43,542 bases of DNA from NCBI GenBank assembly GCA_900757205.1, contig CAAENA010000077.1:1-43542 (forward strand), read 5' to 3'. Source of the DNA: an uncultured Collinsella sp. (lineage in GTDB: Bacteria; Actinomycetota; Coriobacteriia; Coriobacteriales; Coriobacteriaceae). Below are positions 29,970-38,529 of the stretch, one piece after another (within the stretch, counting starts at the first letter, position 1; the number at the start of each line of letters is the position of its first letter). The notes beneath the pieces were generated by a model. That model had not been told where the DNA came from. It was given only the letters and a program-made list of their open reading frames with translations, and did not search any database. The translations under genes were made by a program, and so were the position numbers.

Positions 29970-31307
29970 ATGGAGCTCAAATTGTGTACCTACGCAACCG
30001 TCACCACCTTGGGCGACTTTGGCCCCTGGATCAGCAAGGTCGTACTCGACCTGCCCTGCACCGTGCGCGCCAACGACATCGACGCGAACACCTTCCATAT
30101 ATATGTAGAGCGTCACGAGCGCTCGGGCGAGGTTCTGATGCGCAAGGAGCGCGGCGCCGACCATGCCGCGCCCTCCGTGGGTTACATCGACATTCTCGCC
30201 GCATATCCGTGCGACGAGAACGGACGTAAGCTCGCCGTGGGCACCCATGTGGCGCTCGAGGTCGCCGAGCAGCGCCTGACCAAGACCATCGAAGGCGGCG
30301 TCATGGGCTCGCGCATGCTCGATGACCAGCTGCGCATCACGCAGCTCACAGCTCTTCCCGGCAACGACGGCGACGATCCCACCTGCGGCCTGGTCTTCGA
30401 CACCTGCCGTGGCGATATCTGCCCCGCGCTCAAAGGCTGGAGCAACGCCACGCAAAAGACCGCCGTCGACGGCATCGCGCTCGAATACGGCTTCTTTGAG
30501 CCCACCTTTAAGGCCGAAGACTCGGCATGCTTCAACCCCTTTGCGCCCGGGGCGACGGTCGTGCCCCAAAGGGCACCGCTCGTGGTGTATCTGCACGGCG
30601 CCGGCGAGGGCAAGGGCGCCACGCAAGGCGAAGGCGCTACGCGCGCCTATATCGGCAACCGCGTGACGGCCATTAGTCAGGCGCAGATCCAGCGCTACTT
30701 TGGCGGCTTTGCCTGGGTGCTCGTGCCGCAGTCGCCCACGTTTTGGATGGACAACGGCGTCGAGCAACTCGGTCGCTCCAACCAGAGCATCTACTCCTCC
30801 GTGCTCAAGGCGCTTATCGACGAGTTTGTCGCCGAGCATGTCGACCGCATCGACACCGACCGCATCGTGGTCGCCGGTCTTTCCAACGGCGGCTTTATGA
30901 CCCTGCGCCTGTGCGCCGACTACCCCGATTTCTTCGCCGCGGGCCTTCCCTGCTGCGCCCCGTGGTACAACGCCACGGACAAGGACGTGGCCGCGCTCGC
31001 CAAGACGCCGCTGTGGTTTACGCACTCCAAGGGCGACGAGCTCGTGTCGCCGCAACAGACCGTGCTGCCGCTCACGGCACGCCTGCGCGATGCCGGCGCC
31101 AACGTGCACCTCACCTACTTTAGCCATGTCGAGGACCTGACCGGCGTGTATCGCGAGGCCGACGGCTCGGCCAAGAAGACGTTCAACCACGGCGTGTGGA
31201 TCCACCAATTCAACGACCTGTGTTATCAAGACTTCGACGGGGGCAACGTACTCATCGACGGCGAGCCGGTGGGCTGCTGGGAGTGGTCGGCCAGGGTTTC
31301 GAGGTAA
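29970..31307 (+). CDS. Alpha/beta-hydrolase esterase (prolyl-oligopeptidase-like)
   Basis: A 445-residue protein without a signal peptide. The N-terminal ~200 residues are beta-rich and unassigned. The C-terminal half is an alpha/beta hydrolase: oxyanion region VVYLHGAGEG, nucleophile elbow GLSNGGFM with Ser, Asp in HSKGDELV, and His in NHGVWIHQF. Such enzymes take acyl (acetyl, feruloyl) groups off glycans or glycosides, fitting the sugar-use neighbours. The ribosome site is AGGGAGG. Operators upstream suggest co-regulation with the divergent PTS gene. Confidence 0.87.
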   Translation: MELKLCTYATVTTLGDFGPWISKVVLDLPCTVRANDIDANTFHIYVERHERSGEVLMRKERGADHAAPSVGYIDILAAYPCDENGRKLAVGTHVALEVAEQRLTKTIEGGVMGSRMLDDQLRITQLTALPGNDGDDPTCGLVFDTCRGDICPALKGWSNATQKTAVDGIALEYGFFEPTFKAEDSACFNPFAPGATVVPQRAPLVVYLHGAGEGKGATQGEGATRAYIGNRVTAISQAQIQRYFGGFAWVLVPQSPTFWMDNGVEQLGRSNQSIYSSVLKALIDEFVAEHVDRIDTDRIVVAGLSNGGFMTLRLCADYPDFFAAGLPCCAPWYNATDKDVAALAKTPLWFTHSKGDELVSPQQTVLPLTARLRDAGANVHLTYFSHVEDLTGVYREADGSAKKTFNHGVWIHQFNDLCYQDFDGGNVLIDGEPVGCWEWSARVSR

Positions 31308-31317
31308 CCATCCCATC

Positions 31318-31444
31318 GGGGGCTCTGACCTTTAGTTTTGTAAACGTCCTCGCGCATGAGCCCCGCCTATCCTGCTCCTTCGGAGCATCGGATAAGCGGG
31401 GCTCGCGCTGCGGAATGTTTACAAAACTAAAGGTCAGAGCCCCC
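31318..31444. repeat. 127-bp nested cruciform
   Basis: A perfect 28-bp outer inverted repeat (31318-31345 with 31417-31444; arm ends in TTTTGTAAAC) encloses a second hairpin made of GAGCCCCGC/GCGGGGCTC, TATCC/GGATA and TGCTCC/GGAGCA with a 3-nt loop. It lies directly after the esterase stop. The arm holds the same GTAAAC word as the operators at 29.6 kb. It could act as a terminator, a regulator target or a small mobile element. Confidence 0.85.
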
Positions 31445-31573
31445 TAAGTTAACGTTGTTCGAAACGCTGGTCGGCCGCTTCCGGCGGGCCGCCGGGTCGG
31501 TGGCGATGGGGGCATGGGTCCCGTCTTGCCTTGCGCGTAACTGGCTGAATTGATTTTGATTGGAGCTGTTCCT

Positions 31574-33085
31574 ATGTCCCAGAAGTTGACTCGGGTGATT
31601 GTTACTACCGATATGGAAGTCGACGATATGAACTCGCTCGTTCATTTGGCTCTGTATCTTAATTTGCTTGATGTTGAGGCTGTGGTGTATACGGCTTCGC
31701 AGTATCACTTTCTTGGGGATGGGGTTCATACGCTCGGCGAGGTGAATTCGCATTGGCGGACCAAAGGGCGGCGCTCTTATGAGTGGGCTGTTGTGCCTCA
31801 TGAGCCCGATCCGCTAGCCGGCGAGCTTCGTGAGTATCGGCCGTTTCCCGAGCATTGGATTGAGAGTCTCTGGAGTAATGAATATGCCCAGGCTTGGCCG
31901 CAGTTGCAGGCAAATGCGGACGCCGCCGGTGAACCGCCGTTTCCCACGCCTGCCCAGATGATCGAGCGCACCTTTGTGGGAAATGTTGCCTTTGAGGGTG
32001 ATGTGACTGAGGAAACTGAGGGGTCTCGCGTAATTGCACAGGCGATTCTGGATGATGATCCGCGTACGTTATGGTTGCTCAGCTGGGGTGGTATGAATAC
32101 GATCGTTCGCGCCCTCATGAGTATTGCCGAGCGCTATCGCGCCACGCCCGAGTGGCCCGCCGTACGGCAGCGGGTCTATCAGAAGGTGCGCGTGATGGGC
32201 GTTGCCGATGGCGTGGGGCAGGACAACTCGTGGCTCGACCATGGACGCGAGCTCTTTCCCGAGCTCATCTTTTGGCGTACGCCCTATATGTATGGCAACT
32301 ATTTCGACGCCAAAACAGCTCAGCCCGATACGCTGCCGCTGTTTAAGGCTCCTTGGCCTGAGCGGAATCTCACGCAGGGCAACGGACCCCTCATGGCACG
32401 CTATATGCTCTATGGCGATGGTAAGGTCTACGAAAACGAGCCCGAGCGCTTTCAGTTTGGCAAGCATGCCCGTCTGGATTGGGGCCTAGAAGGCAGGCCC
32501 GCGGTGCAGTTTGAGCGCGGCGACTTTATGGCCGAAGGCGACAGCATGACCTATATTCCGCTGCTTCCGTTTGGCCTGCGCGGTATCGACGACCGCGACT
32601 TCGATACGCTGCTGGGCCGCATGTTTTTTGATGGGCATCCCGATGCGAACGCGCCCGCCGGTTTTGCCTCCATCGGCACGCCCGCAGACGACAATCTCAA
32701 TCCCTACCTGCGTGCCTATCAGGAAGACTTTGCCGCCCGCGCGCAATGGTGTGCCCATGATCCGGCAGCCTGCTCGCATCCGGCACATGTTGTCGAGGTC
32801 ACGGCCGACCGCAGCGCCACAGCCGGCGAGCGCGTCGACCTTACAGCGACCATCGTCGACCCCGACGGCAAGGGCTTCGATGTGCATTGGGATGTCGCCG
32901 TGGACCCGTCGAGCTATGCAGGCGCCCAGGATCTGTCGCTGTGGCAAGAATGCACGGTAGACACCGCTTTCATCGTGCCCGCCGACGCGCGGCCCGGCGA
33001 CCGCCTTGTGCTCACCCTTACCGTGCAGACGCGCGCCGAGCGCCCCTGCACCCGCTACGGCCAGGTCGCCGTGACTGTGGCATAG
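31574..33085 (+). CDS. DUF1593 nucleoside-hydrolase-like protein
   Basis: A 503-residue protein. The N-terminal ~330 residues have the nucleoside-hydrolase-like start VIVTTDMEVDDMNSLVHLALY, whose Asp cluster would bind Ca2+. The C-terminal ~90 residues (HVVEVTADRSATAGERVDLTATIVDPDGKGFDVHWDV) form an Ig-like domain usual in DUF1593 proteins, linked with polysaccharide use. No signal peptide is seen. ATG 31574 has GGAG upstream. The first ~170 codons use many T-ending codons and are less GC-rich than the rest, which suggests a mosaic origin. Confidence 0.85.
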   Translation: MSQKLTRVIVTTDMEVDDMNSLVHLALYLNLLDVEAVVYTASQYHFLGDGVHTLGEVNSHWRTKGRRSYEWAVVPHEPDPLAGELREYRPFPEHWIESLWSNEYAQAWPQLQANADAAGEPPFPTPAQMIERTFVGNVAFEGDVTEETEGSRVIAQAILDDDPRTLWLLSWGGMNTIVRALMSIAERYRATPEWPAVRQRVYQKVRVMGVADGVGQDNSWLDHGRELFPELIFWRTPYMYGNYFDAKTAQPDTLPLFKAPWPERNLTQGNGPLMARYMLYGDGKVYENEPERFQFGKHARLDWGLEGRPAVQFERGDFMAEGDSMTYIPLLPFGLRGIDDRDFDTLLGRMFFDGHPDANAPAGFASIGTPADDNLNPYLRAYQEDFAARAQWCAHDPAACSHPAHVVEVTADRSATAGERVDLTATIVDPDGKGFDVHWDVAVDPSSYAGAQDLSLWQECTVDTAFIVPADARPGDRLVLTLTVQTRAERPCTRYGQVAVTVA

Positions 33086-33132
33086 CAAGGGCGACGCCCA
33101 CATTCGACAAAGAGTGTCCCCAGGCGCCAAAC

Positions 33133-33295
33133 GAGCGGGGATTTTTGGACACCCAAATGACGAGAGTGGAAATCTCCCACTTTGAGCCTGCACATAGGCC
33201 AAAAATGGGAGATTATCCACTCTCGTTCTGCGAGCACTCATTGGGGACGTACTTAAATGAGTAGTTTCACTCATTTAAGTACGTCCCCAATGAGT
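33133..33295. repeat. Palindrome units B3, A2 and a doubled C4
   Basis: B3 is a degenerate GAGCGGGGATTTTTGGACACCC (33133-33153). A2 is GAGAGTGGAAATCTCCCA (33162-33179) against 33206-33224, with one base missing in the left arm. C4 is two C units head to head: 33236-33262 and 33269-33295 are perfect 27-bp inverted repeats around a 6-nt loop, each arm itself holding ACTCATT...AATGAGT. The 331-bp gap has no gene. Confidence 0.85.
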
Positions 33296-33416
33296 AGGAA
33301 AAATGGGCCATGTGTCCCAGTTGTGGAGACTCGTTGAGCCGTCTGGGTATCGTGAAAGGCTGCGCACTCCCCCATCATCAAAAGTGACACACGCTACCAG
33401 TTGATGGGAGGCAGCC

Positions 33417-34154
33417 ATGGGCTTCTTTGACAAGATGTTCGAGAAGAAAGAGTGCGCGATTTGCGGTACCGAGCTGGGACTTCTAGGTAAGACAAAAATC
33501 AATGAAGGCTACCTGTGCAAAGAGTGCGCCGGCAAGCTCTCCCCCTACTTTCACGGCTATCGCTCCAGCACCGCGGACGATATCCGTGAGCAACTCGCCT
33601 ACCGCGAGGCCAACGCCGAGCGCCTGGCGTCGTTCAACCCCACGCGCACGCTTTCTGCCGGGCGCACCAACATCATGCTCGATGAGGACGCGGGCCTGCT
33701 GATCATCACCTCGCAGAGCCGCTGGCGCGACGCCAATCCCGACATCATCGAGTTCTCGCAGGTACTCGGCTGCGATATGGATATCGACGAGCATCGCACC
33801 GAGATCTATCGCGAGACCGAGGACGGCGAGCGCGAGAGCTACAACCCGCCGCGCTACGACCTGGATTACGACTTTAATCTGACCATTCACGTCAACACGC
33901 CGTACTTTACCGAGATCAACCTGCGCGTAAACGACTCCACCATCGATCAGCGCGGCTCCATCGAATACCGCGAGGCCAAGCGCCAGGCAACCGAGGTCCG
34001 CGACGCGCTGGTGCAGCTGCACCAGGAGACGCGCGACAGCGTCGTTGCCGCCAAGGCCCCCAAGACTGCGGTGACCTGCCCCTTCTGCGGTGCAACCACC
34101 ATTCCCGATGCCAGTGGGCGCTGCGAATACTGCGGCGGCGCCATCGGCGCATAG
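33417..34154 (+). CDS. DUF4428-type zinc-ribbon protein
   Basis: A 245-residue soluble protein. The N-terminal zinc knuckle is of DUF4428 type (CAICGTELGLLGKTKINEGYLCKECAGKL, four Cys near residues 13-40), the middle domain is beta-rich (DEDAGLLIITSQSRWRDANPDIIEFSQVLGCDMDIDEHRTE), and a C-terminal zinc ribbon is present (CPFCGATT...CEYCGGAIG). It is the first gene of a three-gene zinc-ribbon/SPFH operon, 24 bp before the next. The ribosome site is TGGGAGGCAGCC. The function is unknown; its partners suggest a membrane-associated stress complex. Confidence 0.88.
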   Translation: MGFFDKMFEKKECAICGTELGLLGKTKINEGYLCKECAGKLSPYFHGYRSSTADDIREQLAYREANAERLASFNPTRTLSAGRTNIMLDEDAGLLIITSQSRWRDANPDIIEFSQVLGCDMDIDEHRTEIYRETEDGERESYNPPRYDLDYDFNLTIHVNTPYFTEINLRVNDSTIDQRGSIEYREAKRQATEVRDALVQLHQETRDSVVAAKAPKTAVTCPFCGATTIPDASGRCEYCGGAIGA

Positions 34155-34178
34155 CCTCCGGCACGGAAAGGACCGATC

Positions 34179-35501
34179 ATGGCCTTCGAGAGCGTTAACT
34201 ATCAGTGCCCTGCCTGCGGTGGCCCCATGCATTTTGCCAGCGCCGAGCAAAAGCTCGTCTGCGACTACTGTGACTCACGCTTTGAAGTCGAAGAAGTCGA
34301 GGCCCTCTATCGCGAGCGCCAGGACAAGGCCGACGCCAAAGCCGATGCGGCAGCCGCAACGCCCAAGTCCGTCGCCGACGACGCGGTGCAGGAGCTCGCC
34401 CAAAACGCCGGCTACATCTGCTCGTCGTGCGGCGCCGAGCTCGTGTCCGACGGCACCGTCGCCGTCACCACCTGCCCGTACTGCGGTAACTCCGCCGTGG
34501 CGCCCGGCCAGCTCTCAGGCGACTTCTCGCCCGACCTGGTGATTCCGTTTAAGCTCGGGCACGACGACGTCACAGCCGCACTCAAGGAACACTACAAGGG
34601 CAAGATCTTGCTGCCCAAGAGCTTTGTCACCGGCAACCACATCGACGAGGTCCAAGGTGTCTACGTGCCGTTTTGGCTCTACGGCGCCCGCGTGGACGGC
34701 GAAGTGTACTTTGACGCGACCAACGAGACCGTGACCGAGGAATCCGACCGCACCGTCACGACCACCGACCACTACGATGCCTATCGCAAGGGCAATATCT
34801 CGTTTAAGCGCGTGCCCGTCGACGGATCGTCCAAGATGCCCGACGGCCACATGGACGCCATCGAGCCGTTTGACTACGACGCGCTGCGTCCGTTCTCGGT
34901 CGCATATATGCCCGGCTACATCGCCAACCGTTACGACGAGGACTGCGAGACCTGCAAGGCGCGCGCCGAGCGCCGTATGGAAGAAAGCACGATCTCGGCC
35001 CTGCGCGAGACTGTCGTCGACGAATACGACGATGCCACGGTCGAAAGCAAGCAGCTCGACTACACCTGGGAAGACAGCGACTACGCCCTGTTCCCCGTCT
35101 GGATGCTCTCCACCTCGTGGAACGGCAAGAGCTACCTGTTTGCCATGAACGGCCAGACCGGCCGCTTGGTCGGCGAGCTCCCCTGTTCCAAGCCCAAGCT
35201 CGCCATCGCCTCGGTGCTGTTCTTTGTGATCGGATTTATCCTCTCCCAGATTCTCTTTATGGGTGAGAACGCCTTCGATCCGGATTACCTCGCCTTTGAT
35301 ATCGAGGGCATCCTCATCAACATCGTCGCGCCGCTGATCATCGTGATTATCGGAGACGTGCTACTGGTAGGCCAGCTCAAGACGGCCAACGAGGCCACCC
35401 ACGCCGACGAGTACTGCGGCGAGCTCGACCTGACCGAGAAGCACGACACCTTCAACCACACCGAGACCACCGTTGTCATGAAAGACGACAAGGACGACTA
35501 A
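34179..35501 (+). CDS. Zinc-ribbon membrane protein, YdjG-like
   Basis: A 440-residue protein. Two zinc ribbons open it (CPACGGPMH...CDYCDSRFE, residues ~10-33, and CSSCGAELV...CPYCGNSAV near 80-105). They are followed by a beta-rich central region (YVPFWLYGARVDGEVYFDATNETVTEE) and two TM segments near the C-terminus (LAIASVLFFVIGFILSQILF and IVAPLIIVIIGDVLLVG). The C-terminal tail is acidic and cytosolic. The make-up matches the YdjG class, which in B. subtilis is encoded with PspA and the SPFH protein YdjI. The ribosome site is GGAAAGGACC. It is co-transcribed with the DUF4428 and SPFH genes. Confidence 0.85.
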   Translation: MAFESVNYQCPACGGPMHFASAEQKLVCDYCDSRFEVEEVEALYRERQDKADAKADAAAATPKSVADDAVQELAQNAGYICSSCGAELVSDGTVAVTTCPYCGNSAVAPGQLSGDFSPDLVIPFKLGHDDVTAALKEHYKGKILLPKSFVTGNHIDEVQGVYVPFWLYGARVDGEVYFDATNETVTEESDRTVTTTDHYDAYRKGNISFKRVPVDGSSKMPDGHMDAIEPFDYDALRPFSVAYMPGYIANRYDEDCETCKARAERRMEESTISALRETVVDEYDDATVESKQLDYTWEDSDYALFPVWMLSTSWNGKSYLFAMNGQTGRLVGELPCSKPKLAIASVLFFVIGFILSQILFMGENAFDPDYLAFDIEGILINIVAPLIIVIIGDVLLVGQLKTANEATHADEYCGELDLTEKHDTFNHTETTVVMKDDKDD

Positions 35502-35549
35502 GCAATCCGACCAATACCACCCGGCCTTTGACGAGAAAGGAAGATCACC

Positions 35550-36791
35550 ATGGGACTCTTGAAAGCTGGATTGGGAGCTGCCGGCGGCGTCATGGCCGAC
35601 CAGTGGAAGGAATTTATCTACTGCGAATCGATGCCTGCTGACGTCTTGGCCTGCAAGGGCAGCAAACGCACCGGTGGCCGCAGCTCCAACACGCGCGGCG
35701 AGGACAACGTCATCTCCAACGGCTCGGTCATCGCCGTCAACGACGGCCAGGGCATGCTCGTGGTGCAAAACGGCAAGATCATCGAAGTCGCGCTGGAGCC
35801 TGGTGAGTTCGTCTTCGATACCGGCAGCGAGCCGAGCGTCTTTAGCGGCAACCTGGGCGATTCCATCAAGGAGACCTTCGCCAATATCGGCAGCCGCTTT
35901 ACCTTTGGCGGCGACGCGGGCAAGGACCAGCGTGTCTACTTCATCAACACCAAGGAGATCATCGGCAACAAGTACGGCACCGCCTCGCCTGTGCCCTTCC
36001 GCGTGGTCGATAACAACATTGGCCTGGACGTCGACATCTCCGTGCGTTGCAACGGCGAGTATTCGTACCGCATCACCAACCCGCTGCTGTTCTACACCAA
36101 CGTGTGCGGCAACGTGACCGATAGCTACACGCGCGACAAGATCGACAGCCAGCTTAAGTCCGAGCTGCTCACCGCCCTGCAGCCCGCCTTTGCCAAGATC
36201 TCGGAAATGGGCATCCGCTACAGCGCCATCCCCGGCCACACCACCGAGCTCGCCCGCGCGCTCAACGAGGTCCTCTCTGCCGATTGGCGTGACCTGCGCG
36301 GCGTCGAGATCGTGAGCTTTGGCGTCAACTCCATCGCCGCCTCGCAAGAGGACGAGCAGATGATCAAGGATCTGCAGAAAGCCGCGGTCATGCGCGATCC
36401 CACCATGGCGGCAGCCAACATTGCCAGCGCCCAGAGCGACGCAATGCGCGCGGCAGCCGCCAATCCCAACGGCGCGATGGCAGGCTTTATGGGCATGGGC
36501 ATGGCAGGTGGCATGGGCGGCATGAACGCCAGCCAGCTGTTCGCCGCCGGCCAGGCACAGCAGCAGGCCGCCCCGCAGCCGGCTCCGGCACCCGCTCCCG
36601 CGCCGGCATCCGCTGCCACGCCTGCGGCCGGCGCATGGACCTGCAGCTGCGGCGCCACCAACACCGGCAAGTTCTGCTCCGAGTGCGGCAGTCCCGCACC
36701 CGCCCCGGCACCGGCCAAGTGGTTCTGCCCCAACTGCGGCAGCGAAAACGGCGGCAAGTTCTGCAGCAACTGCGGAACGCCCAGGCCCTAG
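35550..36791 (+). CDS. SPFH-domain protein with C-terminal zinc ribbons, YdjI-like
   Basis: A 413-residue protein. Residues ~20-265 are a Band 7/SPFH domain of the YdjI (virion-core-like) class (GSKRTGGRSSNTRGEDNVISNGS, FTFGGDAGKDQRVYFINTKEI). A Gly/Met-rich hinge (MAGFMGMGMAGGMGGMN) and a long Ala/Pro linker follow, then two zinc ribbons (CSCGATNTGKFCSECG and CPNCGSENGGKFCSNCG). It lacks a TM segment and likely forms membrane-docked oligomers held by the zinc-ribbon membrane protein before it. The ribosome site is GAAAGGAAG. The gap to the previous gene is 48 bp. Confidence 0.9.
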   Translation: MGLLKAGLGAAGGVMADQWKEFIYCESMPADVLACKGSKRTGGRSSNTRGEDNVISNGSVIAVNDGQGMLVVQNGKIIEVALEPGEFVFDTGSEPSVFSGNLGDSIKETFANIGSRFTFGGDAGKDQRVYFINTKEIIGNKYGTASPVPFRVVDNNIGLDVDISVRCNGEYSYRITNPLLFYTNVCGNVTDSYTRDKIDSQLKSELLTALQPAFAKISEMGIRYSAIPGHTTELARALNEVLSADWRDLRGVEIVSFGVNSIAASQEDEQMIKDLQKAAVMRDPTMAAANIASAQSDAMRAAAANPNGAMAGFMGMGMAGGMGGMNASQLFAAGQAQQQAAPQPAPAPAPAPASAATPAAGAWTCSCGATNTGKFCSECGSPAPAPAPAKWFCPNCGSENGGKFCSNCGTPRP

Positions 36792-36871
36792 CCCCTCTAT
36801 CTGGTAATTGGCGGGGGATCCGCCACCCCCGCATTTGCTTCTATGGGTTTCGTTCGATAAAGGAGGACACC

Positions 36872-37714
36872 ATGAAGACAACGTTCAAAAAGTCCGTACT
36901 CGCATTTCTGACATGCGTCCTTGCGCTCGCCTTTGCCCTGACGGGCTGCAGCGGCGGCGGCAAAGACCCCAAGGCCAACTTCGTCGGCAGCTGGGAACTC
37001 TCGGGTGGAACCCTGGAGGGCGAAGAACTGACCGATGAGTACATGAAGATGCTCGAGGATTGGGGTGTGCACTGCGTCCTGATTCTCGATGAGGACGGTA
37101 CAGGTGCCCTCGACCTGTTCCTTGAAGTCGTCGACCTTAAATGGGAGGCAAAGGACGCCACCACCGTAACCATCACCGCCGAAGACGAGTCGCATGACAT
37201 GAAGCTCAAGGACGGCAAGCTCATCCTCGAAGAGGATGACGGCAATCTTGTCTTTACCAAGTCCGACAAGGACCTGTCCGGCACGGTGAAGAAGGATCGC
37301 GAGGCGGCCGAGAAGGAAGAAGAGATCGACGAGGCCGTCGAAGACGACGACGTCCAGAAGATTGAAATCTCCCCCGCCGTCACCGTTGCCGATGACGACC
37401 TGTGCACCATCACCGTCACCGAGAAGTTCAAGGACGAGTGGGGCGACATCGGTTTTGTCGTCAACATCACCAACAAGAGCGACAAGGACCTGACCTTCTA
37501 CGCTCCTTCCGGCAAGACCAACGTCAACGGCACCATGAAGGAACCCTGGTTCTCGGCTCACCTGATGCCCGGCACCAACGCCACCGAGGAATTCACGTTC
37601 TCGAGCGGCGAGCTTGACAGCCTTGACGACCTGGTCAACACGACCATCGGCATCGACGCCTACCTGACCGATTCCTACGAGGACGTCGCCTCCTACAGCG
37701 CAACCATCGCGTAG
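36872..37714 (+). CDS. Secreted acidic lipoprotein
   Basis: A 280-residue protein with signal peptide and lipobox LTGCSGGG. The first domain (~35-130) is a lipocalin-like beta-rich unit (NFVGSWELSGG...DGTGALDLFLE...VTITAEDESHDMKLKDGKLIL), as in DUF4923/DUF5640-like lipoproteins. After a charged linker (REAAEKEEEIDEAVEDDD) comes an Ig-like domain (CTITVTEKFKDEWGDIGFVVNITNKSDKDLTFYAPSG). Two short repeats may bind envelope or extracellular targets. The ribosome site is AAAGGAGG. It may be read from the SPFH operon (80-bp gap) and has a terminator after it. Confidence 0.87.
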   Translation: MKTTFKKSVLAFLTCVLALAFALTGCSGGGKDPKANFVGSWELSGGTLEGEELTDEYMKMLEDWGVHCVLILDEDGTGALDLFLEVVDLKWEAKDATTVTITAEDESHDMKLKDGKLILEEDDGNLVFTKSDKDLSGTVKKDREAAEKEEEIDEAVEDDDVQKIEISPAVTVADDDLCTITVTEKFKDEWGDIGFVVNITNKSDKDLTFYAPSGKTNVNGTMKEPWFSAHLMPGTNATEEFTFSSGELDSLDDLVNTTIGIDAYLTDSYEDVASYSATIA

Positions 37715-37765
37715 CGGTAGACCACGACAGCCGCGGATTGGCGGACACATCCGCGCACACCAGAC

Positions 37766-37797
37766 GGGGCCGCAGGAGATGATCCTGCGGCCCCGCC
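37766..37797 (+). terminator. Terminator-like hairpin after the lipoprotein
   Basis: GGGGCCGCAGGA (37766-37777) pairs perfectly with TCCTGCGGCCCC (37783-37794); only a weak T-rich tail (GCCGCTTT) follows. Confidence 0.65.
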
Positions 37798-37828
37798 GCT
37801 TTATGCCGACAGCACTGCCCATACAAGC

Positions 37829-37869
37829 AGGCCGCCCGCCGTTTTTAGATGCGAAACGGTGGGCGGCCT
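37829..37869. terminator. Hairpin after the response-regulator gene
   Basis: AGGCCGCCCGCCGTTT (37829-37844) pairs with AAACGGTGGGCGGCCT (37854-37869), one mismatch. It lies 37 bp past the minus-strand stop and may end the signalling operon; there is no clear T-run. Confidence 0.55.
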
Positions 37870-37905
37870 ATCTTTGCGGTGCCGGAACACGGGTGAGCGC
37901 ATCGA

Positions 37906-38529
37906 TTACGGGCGCTCCATGTTGGGAACGATGCTGCCCTCGGTCACCGCATGCACGGCCAGGCGCATGATGTTGTCGTAGCCGGTCTTGCTCAGGATCT
38001 CCGAGATGCGGCGCTTGATGGTGCCCTCACTCATAAACAGCTCGGCCGCGATCTCGCGACGACTTTTGCCCTCGCAGGCAAGGCGCAAAATCGATAGCTC
38101 GACATCGTCGAGGGCTGCCGTGCCCGAAAAAATGCTCTCGGGCGGCTTGGGAAACGTGCAGTAGCCAGCCAACGTGGAGCGCATCACGGCGAACAGCTCG
38201 TCGATACCGACGTTCTTGTACACAAAGCTATCGACGCCCGCCTCGCGGGCCTGATCGACAAAGGTGATCTCGGGCATGCCTGTCATGATAATGATGCGAC
38301 ACTCGGGCAGCTGCTCCTTGATGCGTGCCGCCGCCACGATGCCGTTTGAATCGTGTTCGGTGCACACGTCCATCAGTATCATGTCCGGGCGCTCCTTGAG
38401 CGCGACACCCAAGGCCTCGGAGGCATCGGCGATCGCGGCAACGACAGTCATATCGGGCTGGTCGCCAACGGAGCGCGCCAGGCTCTCGCGCAGGATGGCC
38501 TGATCTTCGACAATTAACACGCGGATCAT
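37906..38529 (-). CDS. LuxR/NarL-type response regulator
   Basis: A 207-residue two-component regulator. The receiver domain (1-120) has the acid pocket VEDQ, phospho-acceptor Asp54 (MILMDVCTEHDSNG) and switch Lys in FVYKNVG. The C-terminal LuxR HTH is VELSILRLACEGKSRREIAAELFMSEGTIKRRISEILSKTGYDN. Its ATG overlaps the kinase stop by 4 bp (ATGA), and AAAGGAG precedes it. It is therefore the partner of the histidine kinase at 38526. Confidence 0.94.
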   Translation of the reverse strand: MIRVLIVEDQAILRESLARSVGDQPDMTVVAAIADASEALGVALKERPDMILMDVCTEHDSNGIVAAARIKEQLPECRIIIMTGMPEITFVDQAREAGVDSFVYKNVGIDELFAVMRSTLAGYCTFPKPPESIFSGTAALDDVELSILRLACEGKSRREIAAELFMSEGTIKRRISEILSKTGYDNIMRLAVHAVTEGSIVPNMERP

